Shown one piece after another: positions 10,598 through 19,451 of a stretch of DNA of 64,000 nt. Position 1 is the stretch's first letter. The number at the start of each line of letters is the position of its first letter. The notes beneath the pieces are model-generated. The model did no database searches and was not told where the DNA came from. It saw nothing but the letters and a program-made list of their open reading frames with translations. A program made the translations under genes and the position numbers. Source of the stretch: Pseudomonas guariconensis (GTDB lineage Bacteria; Pseudomonadota; Gammaproteobacteria; Pseudomonadales; Pseudomonadaceae); the NCBI RefSeq assembly GCF_015680235.1, contig NZ_JADLJL010000004.1, positions 62,001 to 126,000 on the forward strand. Reading direction: 5' to 3'.

Positions 10598-10610
10598 GAA
10601 GGGGCGGCGT

Positions 10611-10742
10611 AGAATTTTAAAATAGTTATATAAAAATTCTTAAACAGTATTTTTCAGAATAAATGCCGCTCTCTAAGATTGCCCTCAAGCCAGGCGCAAT
10701 CCCCTTCCTCTGCCCGGCACTTCATTGACAAGGAGAACGAGC
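10611..10742 (+). promoter_or_regulatory. AT-rich leader and probable promoter of the oscA-sbp-cysTWA operon
   Basis: About 70 bases from 10614 are strikingly AT-rich against the GC-rich surroundings, including AAAATAGTTATATAAAAA and an imperfect inverted pair ATTCT (10636-10640) and AGAAT (10656-10660). This is the kind of site where the LysR-type regulator CysB binds upstream of sulfur-starvation genes. No exact CysB consensus could be fixed by eye, so the regulator is inferred from gene function. AGGAGAACG precedes the oscA ATG. Confidence 0.45.
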
Positions 10743-10925
10743 ATGAGTGCATCCGTGCGTAGCATCGACGGCCAGGACGAAGCCACCATTCTGCGTGAGA
10801 TCCAGAGCGCCCTGCGTGACCTGCGCTTCGGCGCGGTAGAGATCACCGTGCACAACGCCCAGGTCGTGCAGATCGAGCGCAAGGAGAAGTTCCGCCTGCA
10901 GCAGCCCGGCAACAAGTCCGGCTGA
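10743..10925 (+). CDS. oscA: Small YezD-family protein OscA, sulfur-starvation associated
   Basis: 60-residue protein with the short conserved pattern of the YezD/DUF2292 family (ILREIQSALRDLRFGAVEITVHNAQVVQIERKEKFRL). It probably forms a single beta-rich fold and has no signal or membrane segment. In pseudomonads this small gene stands just upstream of sbp and has been linked to use of organosulfur compounds; the biochemical role is unknown. The ATG at 10743 has an AAGGAGAACG ribosome site. An upstream in-frame start at 10725 precedes that site and is rejected. sbp begins 48 bases after its stop. Confidence 0.82.
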   Translation: MSASVRSIDGQDEATILREIQSALRDLRFGAVEITVHNAQVVQIERKEKFRLQQPGNKSG

Positions 10926-10973
10926 TCGCGCATCACCTACAAACTAGAAAAAATGCCAATCGGGAGCTTCACC

Positions 10974-11981
10974 ATGTCCATCCGCCGTTATGCGCTTGCC
11001 GCCCTGGCCAGTGCCGTTTTTGCCGGTTCCGCGATCGCCAAGGACTACGAACTGTTGAACGTGTCCTACGACCCGACCCGCGAGCTTTACCAGCAGTACA
11101 ACGCCGAGTTCATCAAGCACTGGCAGGCCACGCACCCAGACGACAAGGTGAAGATCCAGCAGTCCCACGGGGGCTCGGGCAAGCAGGCGCGGGCAGTGAT
11201 CGATGGCCTGCGTGCCGATGTGGTGACCCTGGCCCTGGCGGGTGACATCGACGAGGTGGCCAAGCTCGGCAAGAGCCTGCCTGCCGACTGGCAAAGCCGC
11301 CTGCCGGATGCCAGCACCCCCTACACCTCGACCATCGTGTTCCTGGTGCGCAAGGGCAACCCCAAGGGCATCAAAGACTGGGGCGACTTGATCAAGCCGG
11401 ATGTCTCCGTCATCACTCCAAACCCCAAGACCTCCGGCGGTGCACGCTGGAACTTCCTGGCGGCCTGGGCCTATGGCCTGAAGACCGGCGGCAGCGAGGA
11501 CAAGGCCAAGGAATACGTGCAGGCGCTGTTCAAGCATGTGCCGGTGCTCGATACCGGTGCCCGGGGCTCGACCATCACCTTCGTCAACAATGGCCAGGGC
11601 GATGTACTGTTGGCCTGGGAGAACGAGGCCTTCCTGGCATTGAAGGAAGACGGCGGCAGCGACAAGTTCGAGATCGTCGTGCCCTCCCTGTCGATCCTCG
11701 CCGAGCCGCCGGTGGCGGTGGTGGACAAGAACGCCGAGAAGAAGGGCAACATCGACATCGCCACCGAGTACTTGAAGCACCTGTACAGCCCGGCGGGCCA
11801 GAAGATCGCCGCCGAGAACTTCTACCGTCCGCGTGACGAGAAAGTTGCGGCCGAGTTCGGCAAGCAATTCCCGAAACTGGAGCTGGTGACCATCGACAAG
11901 GACTTCGGTGGCTGGAAGACTGCACAACCCAAGTTCTTCAACGACGGCGGTGTCTTCGACCAGATCTATCAGGCACAGTGA
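10974..11981 (+). CDS. sbp: Sulfate-binding periplasmic protein Sbp
   Basis: 335 residues with a clear signal peptide ([22 protein letters not shown], cut before [16 protein letters not shown]). The mature start and the [20 protein letters not shown] and [16 protein letters not shown] segments are typical of sulfate/thiosulfate-binding proteins. It captures sulfate in the periplasm for CysTWA. The ATG at 10974 follows GGGAGC and gives a correct signal peptide; a start at 10953 would add seven residues. A REP pair separates it from cysT, which may allow the binding protein to be made in excess. Confidence 0.95.
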   Translation: MSIRRYALAALASAVFAGSAIAKDYELLNVSYDPTRELYQQYNAEFIKHWQATHPDDKVKIQQSHGGSGKQARAVIDGLRADVVTLALAGDIDEVAKLGKSLPADWQSRLPDASTPYTSTIVFLVRKGNPKGIKDWGDLIKPDVSVITPNPKTSGGARWNFLAAWAYGLKTGGSEDKAKEYVQALFKHVPVLDTGARGSTITFVNNGQGDVLLAWENEAFLALKEDGGSDKFEIVVPSLSILAEPPVAVVDKNAEKKGNIDIATEYLKHLYSPAGQKIAAENFYRPRDEKVAAEFGKQFPKLELVTIDKDFGGWKTAQPKFFNDGGVFDQIYQAQ

Positions 11982-11996
11982 TCGCCAAGGAAAAGC

Positions 11997-12102
11997 GGGG
12001 CCGCTTTGCGGCCCATCGCCGGCAAGCCGGCTCCCACACGAATAGCGCGGCTCTCAGGCCAGTGGGAGCTGGCTTGCCAGCGATGGGCTGCAAAGCAGCC
12101 CC
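11997..12102. repeat. REP pair, imperfect inverted repeat of 41-base arms
   Basis: 11997-12037 is the reverse complement of 12062-12102 with four mismatches. All four are transitions, grouped as two compensating-looking pairs. The arms carry the CATCGCCGGCAAGCCGGCTC type of pseudomonad REP. It lies between sbp and cysT inside the operon and may act as a stabilising or partly terminating stem for the sbp message. Confidence 0.8.
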
Positions 12103-12124
12103 ACGATTAAGAAACCAGCCCCAC

Positions 12125-12140
12125 CCCGCGCGCGCGCGCG
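12125..12140. repeat. Alternating CG palindrome
   Basis: A perfect palindrome of alternating C and G (CCCGCGCGCGCGCGGG) about 30 bases before the cysT ATG. Such runs can adopt Z-DNA or a tight hairpin. No function can be assigned. Confidence 0.6.
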
Positions 12141-12168
12141 GGCTTCGTGCGTTCAACCAGGGACCTTT

Positions 12169-12987
12169 ATGTCACGTCGTATTTCCCCCGTCATACCCGG
12201 CTTCGGGCTGACACTGGGCTACACCTTGGTGTACCTCAGCCTGATTGTGCTCATACCGCTGGCTGCCATGTTCGTACACGCCGCGCAGCTGACCTGGGAC
12301 CAGTTCTGGGCCGTGGTCAGCGCACCGCGAGTACTCGCGGCGTTGAAGCTGAGCTTCGGCACCGCGCTGTTCGCCGCGCTCATCAATGGTGTGATCGGCA
12401 CCCTGCTGGCCTGGGTGTTGGTGCGCTACGACTTCCCGGGACGCAAGGTCATCGATGCGATGATCGACCTGCCGTTCGCCCTGCCCACGGCTGTGGCGGG
12501 TATTGCCCTGACGGCGCTGTACGCACCGGCCGGCTGGGTGGGGCAGTTCGCCACCGACCTGGGCTTCAAGATCGCCTACACCCCGCTGGGCATCACCCTG
12601 GCGCTGACCTTCGTCACGCTGCCGTTCGTGGTGCGCACGGTGCAGCCGGTACTGGCCGATATCCCGCGGGAAGTCGAAGAGGCCGCGGCCTGCCTGGGCG
12701 CCAAGCCGTTGCAGGTGTTCCGCCACGTGCTGGCGCCGGCGCTGCTGCCGGCTTGGCTGACCGGCTTCGCCCTGGCGTTTGCCCGTGGCGTGGGCGAGTA
12801 CGGTTCGGTGATCTTCATCGCCGGCAACATGCCGATGAAGACCGAGATCCTGCCGCTCTTGATCATGGTCAAGCTGGACCAGTACGACTACACCGGCGCC
12901 ACTGCCATCGGCGTGCTGATGCTGGTGGTTTCCTTCATCCTGCTGCTGCTGATCAACCTGCTGCAGCGCCGTATCGAAACCCCTTGA
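12169..12987 (+). CDS. cysT: Sulfate/thiosulfate ABC transporter permease CysT (CysU)
   Basis: 272-residue permease with about six hydrophobic helices and the EAA loop EVEEAAACLGAKPLQVFRHVLAP that contacts CysA. With CysW it forms the inner-membrane channel for sulfate delivered by Sbp. It ends 14 bases before cysW, with AAGGAGG as that gene's ribosome site. Confidence 0.95.
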   Translation: MSRRISPVIPGFGLTLGYTLVYLSLIVLIPLAAMFVHAAQLTWDQFWAVVSAPRVLAALKLSFGTALFAALINGVIGTLLAWVLVRYDFPGRKVIDAMIDLPFALPTAVAGIALTALYAPAGWVGQFATDLGFKIAYTPLGITLALTFVTLPFVVRTVQPVLADIPREVEEAAACLGAKPLQVFRHVLAPALLPAWLTGFALAFARGVGEYGSVIFIAGNMPMKTEILPLLIMVKLDQYDYTGATAIGVLMLVVSFILLLLINLLQRRIETP

Positions 12988-13001
12988 AGGAGGCCCGGTA
13001 G

Positions 13002-13874
13002 ATGTCCAGTTCATCCCTTGGCGCCGCCGCTGCGGCCAACGCTGCCCGCAGGGGCAGCGCCACCTCGCGTCGCCTATTGATCGGCCTGGCCTGGCTGGTG
13101 TTCGTGCTGTTCCTGCTGCTGCCGCTGTTCATCGTGGTGTCCCAGGCGTTGAAGAACGGCTTCGGCACCTTCTTCGAGGCGATCTTCGAGCCTGACGCCC
13201 TTTCGGCCCTGAAGCTCACCTTGCTCGCCGTGGCCATCTCGGTGCCGCTGAACCTGGTGTTCGGCGTCAGCGCGGCCTGGTGCGTGAGCAAGTACAACTT
13301 CCGTGGCAAGAGCATCCTGGTCACCCTGATCGACCTGCCGTTCTCGGTCTCGCCGGTGATCGCCGGCTTGGTCTATGTGCTGATGTTCGGCGCCCAGGGC
13401 CTGTTCGGCCCGTGGCTGCAGGACCACGATATCCAGATCGTCTTCGCCCTGCCGGGCATCGTCCTGGCGACCATCTTCGTCACCGTGCCCTTCGTCGCTC
13501 GCGAATTGATCCCGCTGATGCAGGAGCAGGGCACCCAGGAAGAGGAAGCCGCACGACTGCTGGGCGCCAATGGCTGGCAGATGTTCTGGCATGTGACCCT
13601 GCCGAACATCAAGTGGGGCCTGATCTACGGCGTGGTGCTGTGCACCGCGCGGGCGATGGGCGAGTTCGGCGCGGTGTCGGTGGTGTCCGGGCATATTCGC
13701 GGCGTTACCAACACCCTGCCGTTGCACGTGGAGATCCTCTACAACGAGTACAACCATGTCGCGGCCTTCAGCGTGGCCAGCCTGCTGCTGATCCTGGCGC
13801 TCTTCATCCTGCTGCTCAAGCAGTGGAGCGAGAACCGTATTAACCGCCTGCGCCACGGCGCAGCGGAGGAATAA
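13002..13874 (+). CDS. cysW: Sulfate/thiosulfate ABC transporter permease CysW
   Basis: 290-residue permease. A polar, Ala-rich N-terminus precedes the first helix ([22 protein letters not shown]); about six helices in all. The EAA loop reads [23 protein letters not shown]. It pairs with CysT. cysA starts three bases after its stop, with GGAGGAATAATTC as the ribosome site lying inside the end of cysW. Confidence 0.95.
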   Translation: MSSSSLGAAAAANAARRGSATSRRLLIGLAWLVFVLFLLLPLFIVVSQALKNGFGTFFEAIFEPDALSALKLTLLAVAISVPLNLVFGVSAAWCVSKYNFRGKSILVTLIDLPFSVSPVIAGLVYVLMFGAQGLFGPWLQDHDIQIVFALPGIVLATIFVTVPFVARELIPLMQEQGTQEEEAARLLGANGWQMFWHVTLPNIKWGLIYGVVLCTARAMGEFGAVSVVSGHIRGVTNTLPLHVEILYNEYNHVAAFSVASLLLILALFILLLKQWSENRINRLRHGAAEE

Positions 13875-13877
13875 TTC

Positions 13878-14867
<990 letters not shown>

Positions 14868-14897
14868 GCCGCGACCGACCGCAGGCAAGCGTTTCAG

Positions 14898-14931
14898 GGC
14901 CACTTTCCTTGGCAGGGGGTGGCCTTTTTTT
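14898..14931 (+). terminator. Rho-independent terminator of the cys operon
   Basis: Stem GGCCAC (14898-14903) with GTGGCC (14919-14924), followed directly by seven T residues. It lies 31 bases after the cysA stop. Confidence 0.85.
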
Positions 14932-15031
14932 ATTTCGTTTTTTCATGGATTTCAGAGAGATAGGGCGATGCCTTTCTGTAACAAAAGCCCAGTACCTTAG
15001 GCGCTCACCGGCCCCAGGAGAGCATGTGGAC

Positions 15032-15220
15032 ATGAACAATGCAGCTGTTTCTCGTCCGACGATGGATCACGAGTCGTTCCGGCGCCTGGCGCAATGGTTG
15101 AGGCAGCATGGAAACACTCGGGCTGAGGTGGACGATCCGAGGCGGCTGTTGGGTGGGCGATATCCACAGGGGCTGCTCAGCGAGGCCGAGCTCGAGGCCT
15201 TGATCGCGGTTTGGCATTGA
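15032..15220 (+). CDS. Small protein of unknown function
   Basis: 62 residues with no signal peptide or membrane segment. The C-terminal half is helical and acidic (GGRYPQGLLSEAELEALIAVWH). The start is uncertain: ATG at 15032, or the in-frame GTG at 15026, which sits at better spacing from AGGAG at 15016-15020. Codon use matches the surrounding genes and the frame reads cleanly from an evident ribosome site, which supports a real gene. I do not recognise a family. It stands alone between the cys terminator and a REP pair. Confidence 0.6.
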   Translation: MNNAAVSRPTMDHESFRRLAQWLRQHGNTRAEVDDPRRLLGGRYPQGLLSEAELEALIAVWH

Positions 15221-15230
15221 GAAAGCGAGG

Positions 15231-15371
15231 CCCCATCGCGGGATAAGCCCGCAGGCCTCCACCAATCTTGGGGCCTACGTGATCCTGTAGGAGACCACCC
15301 AGCCCTTCGGGCTGCGCTGTCGCGCAGAGAACAACGCACCTCCCTGGGAGCGGGCTTGCCCCGCGATGGGG
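15231..15371. repeat. REP pair between small ORF and TonB receptor gene
   Basis: 15231-15252 (CCCCATCGCGGGATAAGCCC and on) matches the reverse complement of 15350-15371 at 20 of 22 bases. A small hairpin AGCCC-TTC-GGGCT lies between the arms. It separates convergent transcription units. Confidence 0.7.
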
Positions 15372-15396
15372 CGCGCAGCGCCCCCAAAGGTCATCA

Positions 15397-17487
15397 TTAG
15401 AACGCGTAGGTCCCGGTCACCACCAGGCTGCGTGGATCACCGAACTGGATCTGCCCGGCACTGGTCGCCGAACTGTAGTAGGTCTTGTCGGTGATGTTGC
15501 TCAGGGCCGCCCGCACGTCCCAGTCACGGGTGCGGTAGCCGGCCAGGGCATCCCAGCGGCCATACCCTGGCAGCAGGACGGTGTTCTGGTTGTCGGCATA
15601 GCGTTCGCCCACCAGGGTCAGGCCGGTCTCGGCGTACCAGCCAAGCTCGGGCTTCCAGGTAACGAACAGGCTGGCGTTGCGCTTGGCCACATCGTTGATG
15701 CGGTTGCCTTGCTGGCCGTTGTTGTCCTTGGCGATGATCGCATCCTGCAAGCCGATGCCACCGCGTACATACCAGTTGCCGACGAGGTTGCCCATGGCGG
15801 TCAGCTCGATACCGCGCGAACGCTGCAGGCCGCTGAGCTGGATCAGGTCCGGGTTGTTCGGGTCGCGGGTACGCCGGTTGTACAGTTCCAGTTCATAGAT
15901 GGCCAGGGTGGTGCTCAGGCGCTCGTCCAGCCAGTCGCTCTTGACCCCGATCTCCTTCTGCCGGGTCAGCTCCGGGCCTGCATCGTTGCCGTTGCCGGGC
16001 GCACCAGGTGTTATGCCGATCAGCCCGCCGCCCACCGGCGAGAAGGTCTTGCTCCAGGAGGCATAGAAGGAATGGTCGCGCCAGGGTGAATAGACCACGC
16101 CCAGGCGAGGGCTGGTGCTGGTGCTCTCCTGCTTTTCGGTGAGGTTCTTCAGCTTGCTGGTGGTCTGGACTTCGAAGCGGTCGAAGCGCACGCCGGCGAG
16201 CAGTTGCCATTGATCGTTCAGGCGGATCTGGTCCTGCAGGTACAGGCCGGCGCTCTGCACTTCGGTGTGGTTGTCGCTGGAAACCTTCATCGCGCCGTTG
16301 TGCTGATGCGCGCGTGTCGCACCGGACAGCGGCACCGAGGGCACGCTGCTGCCACCCGAGTGCAACAGCGAATTGCGTCGCTGCTCACCTATCTCCAGGC
16401 CGACCAGCAACGTGTGCTCGAGCCCGTAGGTTTGCACGCGGCCTTCCAGCTCCACGGTGTTGAACAGGTTGCGGGTGCTCAGATCCTGCTGCCAGCGCTG
16501 GCGGCTGACCAGGCCGGTGGCGGGGTTATAGGCGGTCTGGTAGGTGTTGTCGAAGTCGCTTTCCAGGGTGAACAGGCTCAGCGTGTGGCGCAGCTGCCAT
16601 TGATCGTTGAGCTCATAGTTCAGCCGCGAGCGCAGGGTCTGTGCGCGGTCGTCGATGTAGTCGCGCTGGGTATCGCCGTAGGTGGTATGGCGGCTGACAT
16701 CGGCGGGCCGGCCGGTCAGCGGGTTACCTGGGATGCCCCGGTCAGGTGTGCGGTTATAGCGGCTGTACTCGTATTGCACCAACCAGTTCAGCTCAGGGGT
16801 CAGTTGCCAGCTCATGGACGGTGCGAACAGCTGGCGGCTGCCGTCGATGCCGTCGCGGAAACTGTTGTTGTCCTGATTACCCAGGTTCAGGCGCAGGCTG
16901 ATGGTGTCGGTCGGGTCGGCGTTAAGGTCGGCGTACAGGCTACGCAGGTCTTCGCTGCCGGCCTGGGCTTCGACGCTGGAGCGGCGGCCATGCTCCGGCG
17001 CCTTGCTCACCCGGTTGACGATACCGCCCTGGCTGCCACGGCCATAGAGCACCGCAGCGGGGCCCTTGAGCACCTCGACCCGTTCGATGTTATGCAGGTC
17101 GCGGGTGTACTGGCTGTCGTCGCGCACACCGTCCAGGTAGAAGTCGTTGCTGGCGTCGAAGCCGCGGATGCGCAGGCTGTCGAAGCGGGTGTCGGCGCCG
17201 CTGCTGACGTTGGGGATGCCTTCGAGCGCCTTGCCCAGGCTGTAGTGGCCGTAGTCCAGGCTGTTGCGGGCCTTCACCGTGTCGATCGCCTGGGGCACGT
17301 AGCGTACCGGGGTCGAGGTGCGTGTGGCGGTACTGACTTCGCGTACCCGTGGATTGTCCTCTTCCCGTTCGCTGTCGGCGGTGACCGACAGTTCTGGCAA
17401 GAAAGTGGTGGCAGCGCTGGCCAGGCCCGCGCTGCAAATCAGCGACAGGCCCAGGGTCAAGCGTGAGAGACGACAAGGAACAGGCAT
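15397..17487 (-). CDS. TonB-dependent outer-membrane siderophore receptor
   Basis: 696 residues. A signal peptide (SLICSAGLASAA) is followed by a TonB-box-like segment (LPELSVTADSE), a plug domain of about 120 residues (RFDSLRIRGFDASNDFYLDGVRDD, RVEVLKGPAAVLYGRGSQGGIVNRVSK) and a 22-strand type barrel ending in a terminal Phe (VVTGTYAF). The plug sequence is of the Fiu/FhuE/FcuA-like ferric-siderophore group, likely a catecholate or hydroxamate taken from other microbes, but the ligand cannot be fixed by eye. No siderophore synthesis or sigma/anti-sigma genes are adjacent and there is no N-terminal signalling extension, so direct Fur control is likely. Confidence 0.92.
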   Translation of the reverse strand: MPVPCRLSRLTLGLSLICSAGLASAATTFLPELSVTADSEREEDNPRVREVSTATRTSTPVRYVPQAIDTVKARNSLDYGHYSLGKALEGIPNVSSGADTRFDSLRIRGFDASNDFYLDGVRDDSQYTRDLHNIERVEVLKGPAAVLYGRGSQGGIVNRVSKAPEHGRRSSVEAQAGSEDLRSLYADLNADPTDTISLRLNLGNQDNNSFRDGIDGSRQLFAPSMSWQLTPELNWLVQYEYSRYNRTPDRGIPGNPLTGRPADVSRHTTYGDTQRDYIDDRAQTLRSRLNYELNDQWQLRHTLSLFTLESDFDNTYQTAYNPATGLVSRQRWQQDLSTRNLFNTVELEGRVQTYGLEHTLLVGLEIGEQRRNSLLHSGGSSVPSVPLSGATRAHQHNGAMKVSSDNHTEVQSAGLYLQDQIRLNDQWQLLAGVRFDRFEVQTTSKLKNLTEKQESTSTSPRLGVVYSPWRDHSFYASWSKTFSPVGGGLIGITPGAPGNGNDAGPELTRQKEIGVKSDWLDERLSTTLAIYELELYNRRTRDPNNPDLIQLSGLQRSRGIELTAMGNLVGNWYVRGGIGLQDAIIAKDNNGQQGNRINDVAKRNASLFVTWKPELGWYAETGLTLVGERYADNQNTVLLPGYGRWDALAGYRTRDWDVRAALSNITDKTYYSSATSAGQIQFGDPRSLVVTGTYAF

Positions 17488-17530
17488 GGGTACATCCGCA
17501 AACTAAGGTAGGTGAAAAAAGGATGCGGAT

Positions 17531-17549
17531 GTTAATGGGAGTTATTAGC
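17531..17549 (-). promoter_or_regulatory. Possible Fur box upstream of the TonB receptor gene
   Basis: On the minus strand the 19 bases GCTAATAACTCCCATTAAC match the Fur consensus GATAATGATAATCATTATC at 12 of 19 positions, keeping the TAAT and CATTA halves. It lies 44 bases before the receptor start codon, the right place for iron repression. Confidence 0.4.
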
Positions 17550-17801
17550 GATTGCACAGATATTTGTCAGCGCTTGTCTTTACATATGTTTCAGTTTGTA
17601 AAAAACACCGTTGCCGTCGCTCTGGGCCGCCATTTCTCGGATGAATAAGCGCCAAGTGGGCATGCAGACCGCAGCAAGGGAGCCTGTTTCACCGGAAAGC
17701 CGATCTACTAGAGGAAATTTCTCAAGCTGGCCGGGATATGTCTGAAAATACCCTGGATGAACCAGAGAATTTGGTTATAACGACCTGCATTTCACGACTT
17801 T

Positions 17802-17831
17802 TTGACATTCCGAAGCAGGGGCGGCTAGGAT
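17802..17831 (+). promoter_or_regulatory. Sigma-70-like promoter upstream of the OprD gene
   Basis: A perfect -35 TTGACA (17802-17807) is followed after 18 bases by TAGGAT (17826-17831). Transcription would start near 17838, giving a leader of about 160 bases that contains the hairpin at 17875-17903. Confidence 0.5.
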
Positions 17832-17874
17832 TCGTCCAACGCCTGCTGGCCATGACTTGGCCATGCTTCTGAAC

Positions 17875-17903
17875 AAGGCCCGCTCCCGACCATGGCGGGC
17901 CTT
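17875..17903 (+). terminator. Leader hairpin between promoter and OprD gene
   Basis: AAGGCCCGC (17875-17883) pairs perfectly with GCGGGCCTT (17895-17903), with an 11-base loop. Only TTTC follows, so it is a weak terminator at best. It could be a leader attenuator, the 3' end of a small RNA of about 70 bases, or a remnant of the upstream unit. The rest of 17650-17999 holds no gene that I can support. Confidence 0.4.
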
Positions 17904-17999
17904 TCAGTCTGGATCCGCATAGCGTCGAACCTACGAAGGGGCGTTGGTTCCTGGCGTCATAGTGCAGAGCGTTTTTGATTAAGAAATAAGGAAAACAAG

Positions 18000-19307
18000 A
18001 TGTTGAAAACCAGGATCAGCCTGGTCGCACTGGCGATGATCGCCGCGACCCAGGCCCAGGCCAACGAGCAGGCCGAAAGCAAGGGCTTTATCGAGGACAG
18101 CCACGCTAACGTCCTTCTGCGCAACGCTTACATCAACCGCGACAAGAAGCATAGCACCGACGACCAGATCGAGTGGGGCCAGGCCTTCATCGGCACCTTC
18201 AATTCCGGCTTCACCCAGGGCACCGTGGGCGTGGGCGTCGATGCCTTCGGCCTGTACGCCATCCGCCTGGACGGCGGCAAGGGCCACAACGGTGGTGCTG
18301 GTGTCGACTTCTTCAAGCCGAGCGACACTGCACCGGCCAACTCCCCGCACAACCTCGCCCGTGGCGGCGCGGCAGTGAAGTTCCGTGTTTCCAACACCGT
18401 GCTCAAGTACGGTGACCAGATGCCGGCCCTGCCCGTGCTGCAATACGACGACGCCCGCCTGCTGCCAGAGAGCTTCACCGGCACCCTGATTACCTCCAAG
18501 GAGATCAAAGGCCTGGAGCTGAACGCCGGTCGCTTCACCCAGGAAGCGCGCAAGAGCGCCGAGGGCCGTGACAGCGGTGGCCTGAAGTCGATCAACGTGT
18601 TCGGCGGTAGCTACAAGTTCACCGACAACTTCACCGCGGCGCTGTACACCGCCGACAACGAAGATGTCATGAAGAAGCACTACCTGGGCCTGAACTACGT
18701 CTTCCCGATCGCGGCCGACCAGTCCCTGACCCTGGACTTCAACGGCTACAAGTCGGACATCGACAACAAGTACGTGCGTGCCGCCGGCCTGAACGGCGAC
18801 TCCAACACCATCTGGAGCCTGGCAGCCACCTACGCCTTCGGCCCGCACTCGATCACCTTGGCGCACCAGCGCAGCACCGGTGACACCGGCTACAACTACG
18901 GCTGGTACCAGAACCGTGGTGGCGTGGGCGACGGTGGTTCGACCATCTACCTGGCCAACTCCTACTGGTCCGACTTCAACGCCGAGGACGAACGCTCCTG
19001 GCAGTTGGGCTACGGTCTGGACTTCGGTGCCTTCGGTATCCCAGGCCTGACCTACAAGGTCGCCTATGTAGTGGGTGACAACATCAACACCCGCAACGCG
19101 GCCAACCCGCAGGGCTTCGGTGAGGGCAAGGAACGCGAGATCTTCAACCAGATCCGTTACGTCGTCCAAGAAGGCCCGGCCAAGGACCTGTCGGTCAAGC
19201 TGCGTAGCTCCTTCGTACGCACCAATACCGCAGTCCGCCAGAACGGCTACAACGACGACGGCAACGAAGTACGCGTATTCGTCGAGTACCCGATCAGCAT
19301 CTTCTGA
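18000..19307 (+). CDS. OprD-family outer-membrane porin
   Basis: 435 residues with a signal peptide cut after QAQA (mature NEQAESKGFIEDSHANVLLRN). This N-terminus, the NAYINRDKK segment and the terminal aromatic strand (VRVFVEYPISIF) are typical of OprD/Occ substrate-specific channels, 18-stranded barrels. Members take up basic amino acids, aromatic acids or other small carboxylates; the substrate is not readable here. It has its own promoter-like sequence upstream and a terminator downstream, and AAGGAAAACAAG precedes the ATG. Confidence 0.93.
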   Translation: MLKTRISLVALAMIAATQAQANEQAESKGFIEDSHANVLLRNAYINRDKKHSTDDQIEWGQAFIGTFNSGFTQGTVGVGVDAFGLYAIRLDGGKGHNGGAGVDFFKPSDTAPANSPHNLARGGAAVKFRVSNTVLKYGDQMPALPVLQYDDARLLPESFTGTLITSKEIKGLELNAGRFTQEARKSAEGRDSGGLKSINVFGGSYKFTDNFTAALYTADNEDVMKKHYLGLNYVFPIAADQSLTLDFNGYKSDIDNKYVRAAGLNGDSNTIWSLAATYAFGPHSITLAHQRSTGDTGYNYGWYQNRGGVGDGGSTIYLANSYWSDFNAEDERSWQLGYGLDFGAFGIPGLTYKVAYVVGDNINTRNAANPQGFGEGKEREIFNQIRYVVQEGPAKDLSVKLRSSFVRTNTAVRQNGYNDDGNEVRVFVEYPISIF

Positions 19308-19327
19308 TCCTGATCGCGTCTCTCGAA

Positions 19328-19356
19328 AGCCCCGGTTCGTCCGGGGCTTTTCTTTT
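19328..19356 (+). terminator. Rho-independent terminator of the OprD gene
   Basis: Stem AGCCCCGG (19328-19335), loop TTCGT, stem CCGGGGCT (19341-19348), then TTTCTTTT. It lies 20 bases after the porin stop codon. A single REP-like half (GAGCGGGCTTGCCCCACGAT) follows near 19415. Confidence 0.88.
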
Positions 19357-19451
19357 CAAGTTCCCAATCGCGGGACAGCAGCGCCGAACCTGAGAGCTGC
19401 GCAGTACTTGTGAGAGCGGGCTTGCCCCACGATTGGGACGCGCAGCGCTCC

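Noticed and set aside
17463..17648. 61-codon frame opposite the start of the TonB receptor
   Set aside because: It overlaps the receptor signal peptide and its control region and has no ribosome site.
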